Assembly (NCBI RefSeq): GCF_019175285.1
Contig: NC_056530.1
Location: 1,577,474-1,641,473 of the forward strand
Length of the DNA stretch: 64,000 bases
Source of the DNA: Sceloporus undulatus
Lineage: Eukaryota > Chordata > Lepidosauria > Squamata > Phrynosomatidae
Reading direction: 5' to 3'
Below are positions 47,298 to 56,594 of the stretch, in pieces. A model generated the notes under the pieces. The model made no database searches. It saw nothing but the letters and a program-made list of their open reading frames with translations, and had not been told where the DNA came from. Each line of letters opens with the position of its first letter. The stretch's first letter is position 1. The translations under genes and the position numbers were made by a program.

Positions 47298-47746
47298 CTG
47301 CAGAGAATGACCAGAATATCTATCTGCAATTTCAAAATGATTTGAGATTTAGAAGATTGTATTTAGGTTACTGGAATTTACAGTAAGACAAAGGTACAGG
47401 GTTAGGATTTATGATAGCCACAAATGTCAACATAACCATGGTTAAGAAATGGATGTACCATTGCTGGGGTGGGACTGAATCTAGAGAAGTCACAGCTTCA
47501 GGAAGAGCACTGACAAGTAAGCTCCAGTTCAGAACGACACTTCGGTGCTCAACCTATTTGTACGGTTGTCTATCACACTGCAATTGTGAATGGAGCAGAG
47601 AGGAAACATGGTCTCAAGACATCATGGCAATATGGAAACTAAACAAAGTGCACAAACTGGAGCCTCTGCCACCTAATTCATGCTCTCAGAAACCAATACC
47701 AGACAAAGAGAAAATATTCACTCTTGCATTTTTGGATTATCTAAGC

Positions 47747-47933
47747 CAGTGGTTCCCAACCTTTCTAATGCCGCGACCCTTTAATACAGTTCCTCATGTT
47801 GTGGTGACCCCCAACCATACAATTATTTTCATTGCTACATGCAAATATGTGTTTTCCTATTGTCTTAGGCAACCCCTGTGAAAGGGTCATTCGACCCCCA
47901 AAGGGGTCCTGACCCACAGGTTGGGAACCACTG
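47747..47933. mobile_element. SPIN-like nonautonomous hAT transposon
   Basis: 187 bp with perfect 15-bp terminal inverted repeats (CAGTGGTTCCCAACC / GGTTGGGAACCACTG) and a perfect 8-bp target duplication, ATCTAAGC, at 47739-47746 and 47934-47941. Internal sequences GCGACCCTTTAATACAGTTC, CATGTTGTGGTGACCCCCAA and CCTGTGAAAGGGTCATTCGA match my memory of the SPIN_NA family, known for horizontal spread among tetrapods including lizards. It lies upstream of the first recognised CEP85 coding exon, probably in an intron. Confidence 0.9.
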
Positions 47934-48089
47934 ATCTAAGCATACCAGCAAATAGTCACATGATAATCTATGGCCAGTGAGAACAAAGTCAAAATGATTG
48001 CCAAAACACTGACTTTGGTTATTTTGTGGAGTTAATTAGACAAGTTCCATTAAGCACTTAAGAGATCGGACAGACTGAATTAACTAATA

Positions 48090-48190
48090 CTGTATATACT
48101 CATGTATAAGTCTAGAAAATTAGGTTAAAAAGTTGACCCCCAAAAAACCCTGAGTTGACTTATCCATGGGTCAATGTAAGTACTGTATTT

Positions 48191-48228
<38 letters not shown>

Positions 48229-48545
48229 AGTAAAAGGCAAGAATATCATCTGCCCTGGAAGCACTGACCCCCTTCTTCTCTCTCAGCCATCCAACCTTTA
48301 GTATCTGCACAAACAGTTATTATGTCTGCTGGGATTTTGTAAGTCCTTTGGCACTGTTTTCCTTTACTTTAACATCCTTCCTTACATGCGCCTGCTTACC
48401 TTTTGCCCTCAACTTATCCACGGGATGGATCAAAATCCACAATCCTGGCCCCAAAACTTGCCCTGGACTGATATATATATATATAGATATATATATATAT
48501 ATGGTCAACCTATAGTGGAGTATATATGGGAAGTGACCTTGCATG
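48090..48545. repeat. Tc/mariner-type element with GTATATACT ends and AT microsatellites
   Basis: The left part carries CTGTATATACTCATGTATAA and GTTGACCCCCAAAAAACCC; the right part ends GTCAACCTATAGTGGAGTATATA. (AT)n runs occur at about 48197-48226 and 48470-48502. The same family occurs at 53811-54190. Confidence 0.6.
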
Positions 48546-48613
48546 GTAGTCTTTAAAGTGGCCATTCATCATTCTGTTCCTCGAAGCCCCACAGATGTGT
48601 GTTTCTCTCAACC

Positions 48614-48775
48614 CGGAGCCACAGCGCCTTCGAGTCGTTCTTTGTGACTTTATGGCGACCCCGAGGCAAACCTGTCCTGGGGTTTCCTTGGCAAGGTTTC
48701 TTCAGAGGGGTTTTGCCATTGCCTTCCTCTGAGGCTGAGAGAGTGTGACCTGGCCAAGATCAGCAGAGCATCCTG
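48614..48775 (-). repeat. SINE, antisense
   Basis: TTCGAGTCGTTCTTTGTGAC, TATGGCGACCCCGAGGCAAA, CCTTGGCAAGGTTTCTTCAG and GAGGCTGAGAGAGTGTGACC are the reverse complement of the SINE tail and body. The tRNA-like head is missing or very diverged. Confidence 0.75.
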
Positions 48776-48815
48776 GGAAATTAGAGGCTGAGGCTGAGTC
48801 CCCCTCAAACAAGAC

Positions 48816-48960
48816 TACAGCTGCATCCACACTGCAGATAGAATCCGGTTTGACATTGCTTTTAAGTTCCTTAGCTATGGAATTCTGGGAATTGTAGTCC
48901 ATTGTGTCCCCCAGAGCAGAGGAACAAACTACAACTCCCAGAATTCCATAGCCTTGAGCC
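48816..48960. repeat. short hAT-like inverted-repeat element
   Basis: CATCCACACTGCAGATAGAA, GGAATTCTGGGAATTGTAGT, and the inverse ACAACTCCCAGAATTCCATA. Left and right halves are reverse complements around about 48905, as in the other copies of the family. Confidence 0.65.
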
Positions 48961-49016
48961 AGGGGACCCCAAAAAAGGGAGGGAAGAGACAGTTATTACT
49001 TTATTAGTATTATTAC

Positions 49017-49430
49017 CTCTAAAGTATAAGTAAAGGCTCCGCGGGCGACAGCCTCCCTCCGAAGCCGAAGGGCAGAAGCAGTTAAAACCCCTCAAGAAAG
49101 TGTTCGCCTGAATCGCCTCAACCCGCCCGCCGCTTATTACGCATGCGCAGTTACCGCTATGACTACGACGTCAGCCCTTCTCTGTCGTTGCCACGCCCCC
49201 TCTCCCGCAAGCCACGCCCCCAGCTGGCACTCAGCGACCGTTAAAAGCTGGCGGCTCCTTTCCCGCGCCTCAGCGCCACGCCCCCCTTTGCCTTACTAGA
49301 TACCCTCTTTTCCATTCACTCTCTAGGCTCGGAATGCGACTGGTCGGTCAACAGCCAATGAATGCGTTCCTCGGAGAACAAGCTCCGCCCCTTTCCAAGC
49401 TAAATGATCGAATGCAGTGAGAGATAAACA
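49017..49430 (-). promoter_or_regulatory. likely CEP85 promoter and noncoding first exon
   Basis: A GC- and CpG-rich block with no TATA box. TACGCATGCGCAG at 49138-49150 matches an NRF1-type site, CGACGTCA at 49166-49173 resembles a CRE, and CCACGCCCCC appears several times (GC/CACCC boxes). A donor-like AGAG|GTAATA on - at 49016/49017 could end a noncoding first exon that splices to the acceptor before 47297. No in-frame ATG reaches that donor. Confidence 0.55.
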
Positions 49431-49529
49431 ATATTGTCCTACCTGGGCAGCCGTAGTAAGGGTAGAAGCCATGGGAGTGTGGGCGGAAGCTGTTTAAAGC
49501 TGTGCATGAGATAGCTTTGGAATTTTGAG

Positions 49530-50100
49530 TTACAATATATATATGTATATGTGTATATACATATATATACTGTATATAAAAACCTATAAGTTAAATACTG
49601 TATTATAATTATTAATACTTATTAAACTTAATTAATAGCTAATATTCATTGATAATGATAATAATTAATAATGTTTAAATTCAGATTATTAAATTAAATA
49701 TAATTATGATATAATTAAATAATATTAAATCATGTTTAAAGCTGCATGAGAGAGCTTTGGAGTTCTGAGTTATAAGTCTGTGAAATGTTCAAATTAAATA
49801 TAATTTAAATATTAGAAATATTAATAATTATTAAATTAATCACGATCAATGCCTGTTAATAATAATTAATTATTAATAATATTTAAATTTATATTATTAA
49901 ATTAAATATTACAATTATAATTATATTTAAAATAATATTTATAAATTTTATTTTACATATTAAAATGAAAATTGTATTAAAATTTAAATATTGTGTTGTT
50001 ATTATTATTATTATTAACCTTTATTTATAAAGCGCTGTAAATTTACACAGCGCTGTACATACAATCTTTTTGGCTTACAATTACTTACATTAAATATTAT
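49530..50100. other. very AT-rich stretch
   Basis: Includes an imperfect TATATAC/GTATAT run at 49537-49575 and many TTAATAATTA-type segments. (TTA)n lies near 49998-50020, followed by TTTATAAAGCGCTGTAAATT TACACAGCGCTG, a repeat tail seen in many vertebrate interspersed elements. The AT tract separates the CEP85 promoter from the claudin-like gene. Confidence 0.5.
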
Positions 50101-50205
50101 AGGGTTTATGAGCCTAGGGCCCTCTCTTTGAATGTGAGATATAGCTGTGCCTTAACTCATTTGAGATTGCCTGTGTGATTTAGTGGTTGGAATTTAGGAC
50201 TAAGA

Positions 50206-50345
50206 GGCATCTGCACTGTAGAAATAATGCAGTTTGATGCCACTTTACCATGGCTCCATCCTACAGAGTGGTGGGATTTGTAGGTTGGTGAGGCACCAGC
50301 AGCACTCTTGGCCAGAGAAGGATATACAGCCTGTAAAACTTCAAA
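50206..50345. repeat. short hAT-like element copy
   Basis: GGCATCTGCACTGTAGAAAT, AATGCAGTTTGATGCCACTT and a diverged GGGATTTGTAGGTTGGTGAG: the same family as 46319-46440. Confidence 0.6.
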
Positions 50346-50493
50346 TCACAACTTCATCTGCCAATGTGCTTTGTGTGTCAGCAATGCCTTTCAGCACTCT
50401 ACCCATTGGGCAAACAGGCTGGTCCCTGTTTCAGGGGTAAAGGGACATAAATCGGACATTAGGAATGGGAATATGCAAAAAAATGGTTGCAGA

Positions 50494-51086
50494 CAGGTTG
50501 ACCAGAGGTCTTCCTTTTCCAGGATGCATCCTACATTTCAGCCTTCTGTCCAGGAGAGGAATTCCAAAAGGCACTCCATTTTGAACATGACTAAGAAACA
50601 TGAATTTACATTTATATGTGTATGGTTTCCCCCCACCTTTGTTTGGCAATGTTCTACGTTTTTCTTGAATGTCCTAGATTCTGCTGTGTCTTGTCCTCCT
50701 TTGCGGTGAGGACATCTGGTCACCCTGCCCTAAGGCGGACCTATTGTGGGGTTTTCTTGGCAAGGTTGGTTCAGAGGAGGTTTGCCAGTTGCCATGGCCT
50801 TCCCCTGAGGCTGAGAGAGTGTGACTGGCCCAAGATCACCCATTGGGTTACATGGCTGAGCTGGGAAACAAACTCAGGTCTCGAGTTGTAGTCCAGCACT
50901 CAAACCACTGACAGCTATGATTGTTTTAACAAAATGGTAGCCCTATGATAACCCTCTGCCTCCTCCATTGACCTAGTCACACAATAAGATACATGACATT
51001 GGATTTGTTTATGTGTGTATGTGACAGATGGAAATTTTTATATATTTGACTTTTGCTGGAAGGTAATACCTGTGTTTGTGCCTTCA
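50494..51086 (-). repeat. inverted copy of the composite SINE/hAT repeat
   Basis: In reverse orientation relative to 30349-30926 it holds a hAT-like part (50494-50727; ends CAGGTTGACCAGAGG and CATCTGGTCACCCTG), the SINE (about 50728-50915), the GCCCTCTGCCTCCTCCATTG-type flank and the BovB-tail piece (CCTGTGTTTGTGCCTTCAAG). The hAT/SINE junction (CCCTAAGG) is the same as in the other copy, but the far hAT end is followed by unrelated DNA rather than the SINE tail. Confidence 0.75.
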
Positions 51087-51319
51087 AGTCACCATAAAGG
51101 TCAGCATGGGGGTGTGGTGTCCATGTGCCGCATGCCCCGACTCTGTCCTCATGCTGGCATGACACCACGCAGCCCACCGCATGGTGGGCAGCATCATGGT
51201 GCTCCTCTGGCACTGCATCCAGATGACGCAGCACCAAAAAGCCCCCAGCGCTAGTAGCTTTTCCATGGCAAAAAAAGGCCAGAGTTGTGCTGGCGCTGAA
51301 AGGGGTGGCCTGTTCAGCC

Positions 51320-51450
51320 CCTTAGAAGCATGCATTTATATGTATATTAGTGTTTTAGCTTTTTTGTAATGTCATACATTTTTTAAACGTCCGTTATTTT
51401 GCAGTGCCTTGTCTTCCTTTGCAGTTATGACATCTGGTCATCCTAGGATA
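51320..51450. repeat. degenerate partial copy of the hAT-like element
   Basis: TGCATTTATATGTATATTAG, CAGTGCCTTGTCTTCCTTTG and TATGACATCTGGTCATCCTA parallel the right half of the 50494-50727 element at lower identity. Confidence 0.5.
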
Positions 51451-52243
51451 TTAATACAGCAGTATAATGAAATGTATTCATTCTCTGTCATCTTACTTTT
51501 TCAGCGGCTTTTCAAATGTCCCAGTTTCCCTCTCCTTCTTCCACTTTCACCCATTATCAGCAGTTTAATTAAGCTGCAAAGTGAGTTCAAAGTACAAAAG
51601 GAGTTTGCACTCAATTAACTCAGCAGGCGGCGAGAACAGAAGGGGCAGAATCTTGTGCTTCCCAGTAGGGTCAAGCAAATGCGAACTGCTGCGCAAAAGC
51701 AAACTGCTGCAACCTCTCTTTGATTATGTGTTCTTCCTTATTTATAACTTTTGCCAACTTCACCACACTGATGTGGCTTAGTCACACCTCTCCTAGTTTT
51801 CTTCTATGAAATGCTGGGAGAGTATGGAAAAAATACTATTGATTCTATGAGAACATATTGTGCTATCTGTGCCTTGCAGCCCTGTATTACAGGAAATTAA
51901 ATGCCCTTTATGCTACTCATAGAATGAATATTGTAGTATAACTAATGAACATTACTAGCTTTGAATCTAAGAAAGGTTAGTTGTCACTGTGAGCATATTC
52001 AATGAAGACAATTGTCTATTTATAGTGCCGGCATGCTGTTTATTAATGATTAAAGACATTCATTATGACTGGTCATAAATGAGAGCCAGAAATAGAATCG
52101 GCAACAACATTGTGCAACTAAAACGAAGGAGGTTTTGCTCATTTGTGGTATAATTTTCACACTTAGGAAGTAAATGCCTTTCAATGTTGTTGCAGTGGTG
52201 CTTTGCGTGTGTGTGTGACTGGTGGCGGTGTGGCTACCAACAC

Positions 52244-52250
52244 TATAAAG
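52244..52250 (+). promoter_or_regulatory. TATA-like box upstream of the claudin-like gene
   Basis: TATAAAG, about 160 bases before the ATG at 52408, in a stretch without recognised repeats. It is a plausible core promoter for an intronless gene. Position is the only evidence. Confidence 0.35.
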
Positions 52251-52407
52251 CACAGCTTCCAATGTCAGTCCCAAACTGGAAAACAAGAGGGTGTAAACTA
52301 CGCTTTCATTACTTAGAAGTTAAGAAGCCTTCCGCTTTTGTAGAAGAGCCCTACCGCCGCCGCCAATTCTATTTAGAAGGTATCTTTGCGCCAATTGGGG
52401 AGCAATA

Positions 52408-53007
52408 ATGGCAACCAGTGCCATGGCCCTGGGGTTGGTGGTGGCACCCATGGGATGGGTCTTGATGTTGGCAGCTACCGTCACACCACAATGGCATGAG
52501 TTCTCCCAAAGATCTGGCTTCCCTCAAGATGTCTCCTTCAGTGATGGTTTATGGGAGAGCTGCGTGGAGGTGACCAGCATACAAGGAAAAACATGCCATC
52601 CCATCCCAGAAGAGATGGCCATCTCCTGGTCTATACAAATGGTGAGAGCCTTGACTGTCATCTCTGTGCTTGTTGGCTTTCTAAGTTATGTTCTTAGCCA
52701 CATGGGGTCACGTTGGTGGTCGGAAAGACCAAACTACCGCCTGACCGGAATCTCTGGGCTTTTACTGTTGATTTCTGGAGCCATGTACCTTTGTGCTACG
52801 TCTTACATGACCTATAGAGCTTTAGCGGATCTTACAAATACGCAGCTCTCATCAGAGGACAAATATAATTTTGGAACATGCTTCTATCTAGGCTGGAGTG
52901 GAGGATCAGCAGAGGCCTTTGCTGGGACATGTTTGGCGTCCAGTTTCCAGAAGAAGAATGACCACCGTTTAAGGAGTCTACCTGGGCCTTACAGTGTGGA
53001 TTATTAA
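52408..53007 (+). CDS. claudin-family membrane protein, single exon
   Basis: 199 residues. Claudins are four-pass tight-junction proteins that set paracellular permeability. The first extracellular loop carries the family signature: W29, G47-L48-W49, C52 and C63, with the normal spacing. Membrane segments fall at about residues 7-25, 79-99, 114-134 and 158-178 (the last is weak). The conserved Arg before the second segment (VRAL) is present. The end, GPYSVDY, is like a claudin tail with a Tyr but does not end in the usual YV for PDZ binding. The second loop and fourth segment are divergent from the common claudins, so I do not name a paralogue. ATG context is AATAATGG. A possible ATTAAA signal lies 40 bases after the stop. 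The gene lies between CEP85 and CNKSR1, where mammals have CATSPER4. Confidence 0.88.
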   Translation: MATSAMALGLVVAPMGWVLMLAATVTPQWHEFSQRSGFPQDVSFSDGLWESCVEVTSIQGKTCHPIPEEMAISWSIQMVRALTVISVLVGFLSYVLSHMGSRWWSERPNYRLTGISGLLLLISGAMYLCATSYMTYRALADLTNTQLSSEDKYNFGTCFYLGWSGGSAEAFAGTCLASSFQKKNDHRLRSLPGPYSVDY

Positions 53008-53047
53008 TGAAGCGTGACATTTTGTGAGAGAATTGGCTGTAGCGGGA

Positions 53048-53053
53048 ATTAAA
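53048..53053 (+). terminator. candidate polyadenylation signal of the claudin-like gene
   Basis: ATTAAA, 41 bases after the TAA stop. A 3' UTR this short is possible for a single-exon gene but is not proven. Confidence 0.35.
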
Positions 53054-53104
53054 TGGATTGGTAGTCGCTTGGTTGCTCTTTTGATCCAATTGTTTGTTTA
53101 TTTA

Positions 53105-53285
53105 CAGTGGGCCCTAGGTATCCTCTGGGGTTTGGTTCCAGGACCCCCCAAGAAACCAAAATCCATGGATGCTCAAGTCCCATTAAATACCGTGGTGTAG
53201 TAAAATGGTGTCCCATATATAAAATGGAAAAATCAAGCATTGCTTATTGGAATTTATATATATTTAAAACATTTTCAAGCCAGAG
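53105..53285 (+). repeat. Tigger/MER2-type element, partial
   Basis: ACAGTGGGCCCTAGGTATCC, GTTCCAGGACCCCCCAAGAA, ATGCTCAAGTCCCATTAAAT and GGTGTCCCATATATAAAATG. The right end is lost, where a short hAT-like copy (53285-53395) follows. Confidence 0.7.
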
Positions 53286-53810
53286 CTCTCTGGCACAGAA
53301 GGCTAAATATCTCAGAATTCCATAGCATTGATCCATGACAGTTAAAGCAGCATCAAACCTTGTTAATTCTGCAGAACAGATGCAGTCTTAGTGGTATGTT
53401 AAAGAATTAAGCTGACACCTAAAAGGGAAGGAACTTTGGATTCAAGAAAACTATCTTTCTCCAGACTTTTACAATAAACCAGAGCAACTCATCAACATAA
53501 TGTATTTTTTTTTCAGTTAGGAAATGACAGAGGCAGAGGATTAATTGAGGTAGCCAAAATGCGAGGTATAGATTGATGTCAGTAATGTTAACATGGTAAT
53601 ATCAGTTTTTGCTAATACAGTAAAATTGTGATATATTGGGACCATGTCCGAGAGATCTGGAAAAGTAAGCTATTAACGTAGTAGGGTTATTTGTTCATAC
53701 ACAGCCCATTTTTTTGTATGCTTACTCAGAACGAATCCCAATGCATATAATGGGGCTTACCTCTGAGAATCATGCATGCATAGAACTACAATCACAATCT
53801 TTTAAAAATA

Positions 53811-54190
53811 CCGTATATACTTGACTATAAGTCAACCTCATGTATAAGTTGAGGGTAGGTTTTGGGGCCAAAATTATGGAGTTTGATATGTCCTTTGGAT
53901 AAGTCGAAGGTAAAACTTAGGGGCATGTGACAAAGGATCTAAAGGATGAAGCAAGGAAAACAATGCCAAACAACTTACAAAATTCCAGCAGGCACAACTG
54001 TGTGCTCATCCTAAAGGCTGGATGGATTAGAGAATAGAGGGGGATCAATGCTTCCAGGACAGATTATGCTTTTCCTTTTTAAATAAGAGTTAAAGTACAG
54101 TACTTACATTGACCCGTGGACAAGTCGACAGGTTTTTGGGGTCAGTTTGTTGACTAAAATTTCTAGATTGATATATGAGTATACATGGCT
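53811..54190. repeat. Tc/mariner-type element with GTATATACT terminus
   Basis: CCGTATATACTTGACTATAA, CATGTATAAGTTGAGGGTAG and, at the far end, TTGATATATGAGTATACATG. Inside is AAATAAGAGTTAAAGTACAG TACTTACATTGACC, also seen at 23220-23260. The termini are imperfectly inverted. Confidence 0.6.
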
Positions 54191-54826
54191 GGTGGTTGCA
54201 TCAAGGGTGTAAACCAGAGGTAAGAAATACCTGTCTCTCAAGATCTTATTGGACTGCACATCCCATCGTCCTTAGCCAATATAGCTAATGGCCAGGAGTA
54301 ATGACAGTCCAAGAACACTTGAGAGCCAGAAGTTCCCTACCCTCATGTAAGACTACAATGTTTTTCTTTCAAGCAGCTCTTCCATAAAAATAGGTTGAGG
54401 GAAGAGGGTGGTTTAATACTAAAACTTTAAATGCCTTAAATATTATCAAACAGAGGAACCAGTAAAATAGCTATGCAAGCAGCCTTTGTTCAGACACGGC
54501 TGTGCTGCATTCCTCTGCAAACATTCCTTCTCGGTTACTCATTGATGGGTGGAGGGAAGGAGAAAGTTAATTACAAACTCTTAGCAAGTTTTAAACCCCT
54601 TATTTCCACAATACACACAGACTGTCAGAAAGAATCCCACGTAAGGTGTCTAGCAATGAGTTCTTAGCTGGAAGGCTCAAGTGCCTCACCAAATTACAAA
54701 ACTATTGATAAAACTCTGACAATTAAAGTGGATTAATAGTGCTATAATTATGCAATGTGAATGAGCCCTGGTCAAAAGCTTCCTCACTACTACAGAATGC
54801 ATGATATTTCTGTTTAGGTTATATCA

Positions 54827-55057
54827 GCCTGTTACAGACTGCCAAAATAAAGCTGCTTCGGGTCTCTTTGGAGATATGCTATTTAAATGATGCATGGGTC
54901 CTAAGAATCTGGAAGCTGCACCAAAGCTGCACTCCAGTGCTTAGGAATGGAGTGTGGCTTTGGTGCGACATCTGGACTCTTAGGACCTATGCATCATTTA
55001 AATAGCATATCTCCAAAGAGACCCGAAGCAGCTTTATTTTGGCAGTCTGTAACAGGC
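54827..55057. mobile_element. uninterrupted Harbinger-like palindromic element
   Basis: 231 bp. The left arm GCCTGTTACAGACTGCCAAA ATAAAGCTGCTTCGGG and the right arm are reverse complements over about 80 bases with one difference. It is the same family as 46677-47216, where the AATAAAGCTGCTTC site is occupied by a mariner-type insertion. No TAA duplication is evident at this copy. Confidence 0.75.
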
Positions 55058-55304
55058 CATCCTTTCTTTATTTCCCAGTGTAAAGCTATGCCTACAAGTA
55101 AGCATTTGCACATTTTATGTGACTCTTGTGTCCACTTTTGTTATTGTAAGTGGCCCTCTAAACCTTTTATCCAAAGATATTTTTTTCAAATCAGGATTTG
55201 AATTAGGGTCTTCCTGATCTGGAGCTTAGGTTTCTTAGCCACTATGATGGACATGACTGCTTAGAACAGGGGTGGGCAAAACATAGCCCCCAGGGGTCAT
55301 TCAT

Positions 55305-55695
55305 ATATATATATATATACACTCATCCCTCCATATTTGCGGCTGTGATATTTGCAGATTTGATTATTCACGGATTTGATTAATATGTTTTCTCTGGGAA
55401 TATCTAGGTCCTCCAGTGCAACTTTATGGTCAACTTTAACTAAATGTGGCACTGAAAGACCAAGAGATTCCTAGAGAGAATACTCTACTAGGCATTTGTA
55501 GCTCCTCCTGCGCAGTTTTATGGTCAGTGTCTGTCGGACATTGACCACAAAGTTGTCTTGGAGGACCTAGAGATGCCTAGAGAGGTGTCCTCTCAGGTAA
55601 AAACATGGTGTTTTTGTTATTTGCAGTTTTCCCCATATTCACAGGGGTCTTGTGCCCCTAACCCTAGTGAATATGGAGGGACAAGTGTGTGTGTG
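55305..55695. repeat. Tigger-like element with CTCATCCCTCCATATTTGC ends
   Basis: The left end is ACACTCATCCCTCCATATTT and the right end GTGAATATGGAGGGACAAGT, a near-inverted terminus. An (AT)n run precedes it and a (TG)n run follows. Internally TATGGTCAACTTTAAC and TATGGTCAGTGTCTG suggest an inverted internal repeat. Confidence 0.6.
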
Positions 55696-55699
55696 TGTG

Positions 55700-56594
55700 T
55701 ATGACAGTTGAAGTCACAATTTAACCATATGTGGAGGACCATATGTTCTCCAACCCTCTTAGCAGATTCTTGATTCGTGGCCACTTGGTATACCTTTTAT
55801 TATTACCTGATAATTTGCAGCCTGGCTTTTTGAAGATACAGTAAATATAACCAGAGAAACAAGGCAAAATAGTCCATCTGACAGAGTCAAATCTATGTTT
55901 TTTAAAAACTAACTTTTAACTATTTATTTGCCCAAGTAGAAAATGTCACTTCATCTCACACATTTAGCCCACTTCTCTTAAACAAAACTGATTTCTGGCT
56001 GTGAACTACTGTCATTTAAGAGTTTAATTATGATTAACTACAATGTCTTTTTAGTTATTAAATTACAGCTGAGGAAGGCGTTTCAACTTGAAACATGCTG
56101 AAGAAATTCTTGTTTTCTTTGGCAGGAAAGGACATTGCTCGAAGCAACTCTGAATCTTGACCTGTTTTGTCTTGTCTCTTTGTTGATCCACCAGGAGTCA
56201 ATGCCATCTTCTGTTTCTGCTGCTTCTTTTTTTAAACCATCAAAATGTCTTTGCTTTTTAAAATCCAGATGTCCAATAGGCAGTGAACAAACTTCCTTTT
56301 TTCTCGGTTCTGCAATAATAACCATTTGGCCAACTCTTTTGAATGAGAGGACAGTCTGGAAACAAGGATTCCAGAAAGGTAGGATTCTGGAGCAGATGTC
56401 CAGCAGAATAAACAAGAAAGTCCTCCCAAAGTAGCAGAGTTGATTTACCACATTGGTGAAATAACAAGTAATATACTTGTCATCCGAAATGTGGACCTCC
56501 AGTTCCTATTGGACCACTAAGTCCAGTCTAAAATTATCCACCTGTGCCAATGCATGGAGCTTTTAAACCCAGCATACGTTGTGCCTACAAGGGT
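55700..56594 (-). other. CNKSR1 3' flank and probable 3' UTR
   Basis: AT-rich. AATAAA on - occurs at 55923-55928 and about 55797-55802. The open frames at 56083-56467 on both strands show no family similarity and probably lie within the 3' UTR. Confidence 0.4.

Noticed and set aside
49439-49475. Minus-strand MASTLTTAAQ followed by a GT donor as CEP85 exon 1
   Set aside because: Joining it to the next exon gives a stop in the required frame, so it cannot be the coding start.
52184-52408. Upstream frame ending at the claudin ATG
   Set aside because: No family similarity; the overlap TAATG is likely chance in a vertebrate 5' region.
49439-56594. Hidden CATSPER4 gene
   Set aside because: I searched both strands for ion-channel-like exons and found none; absence from this interval does not exclude another location.
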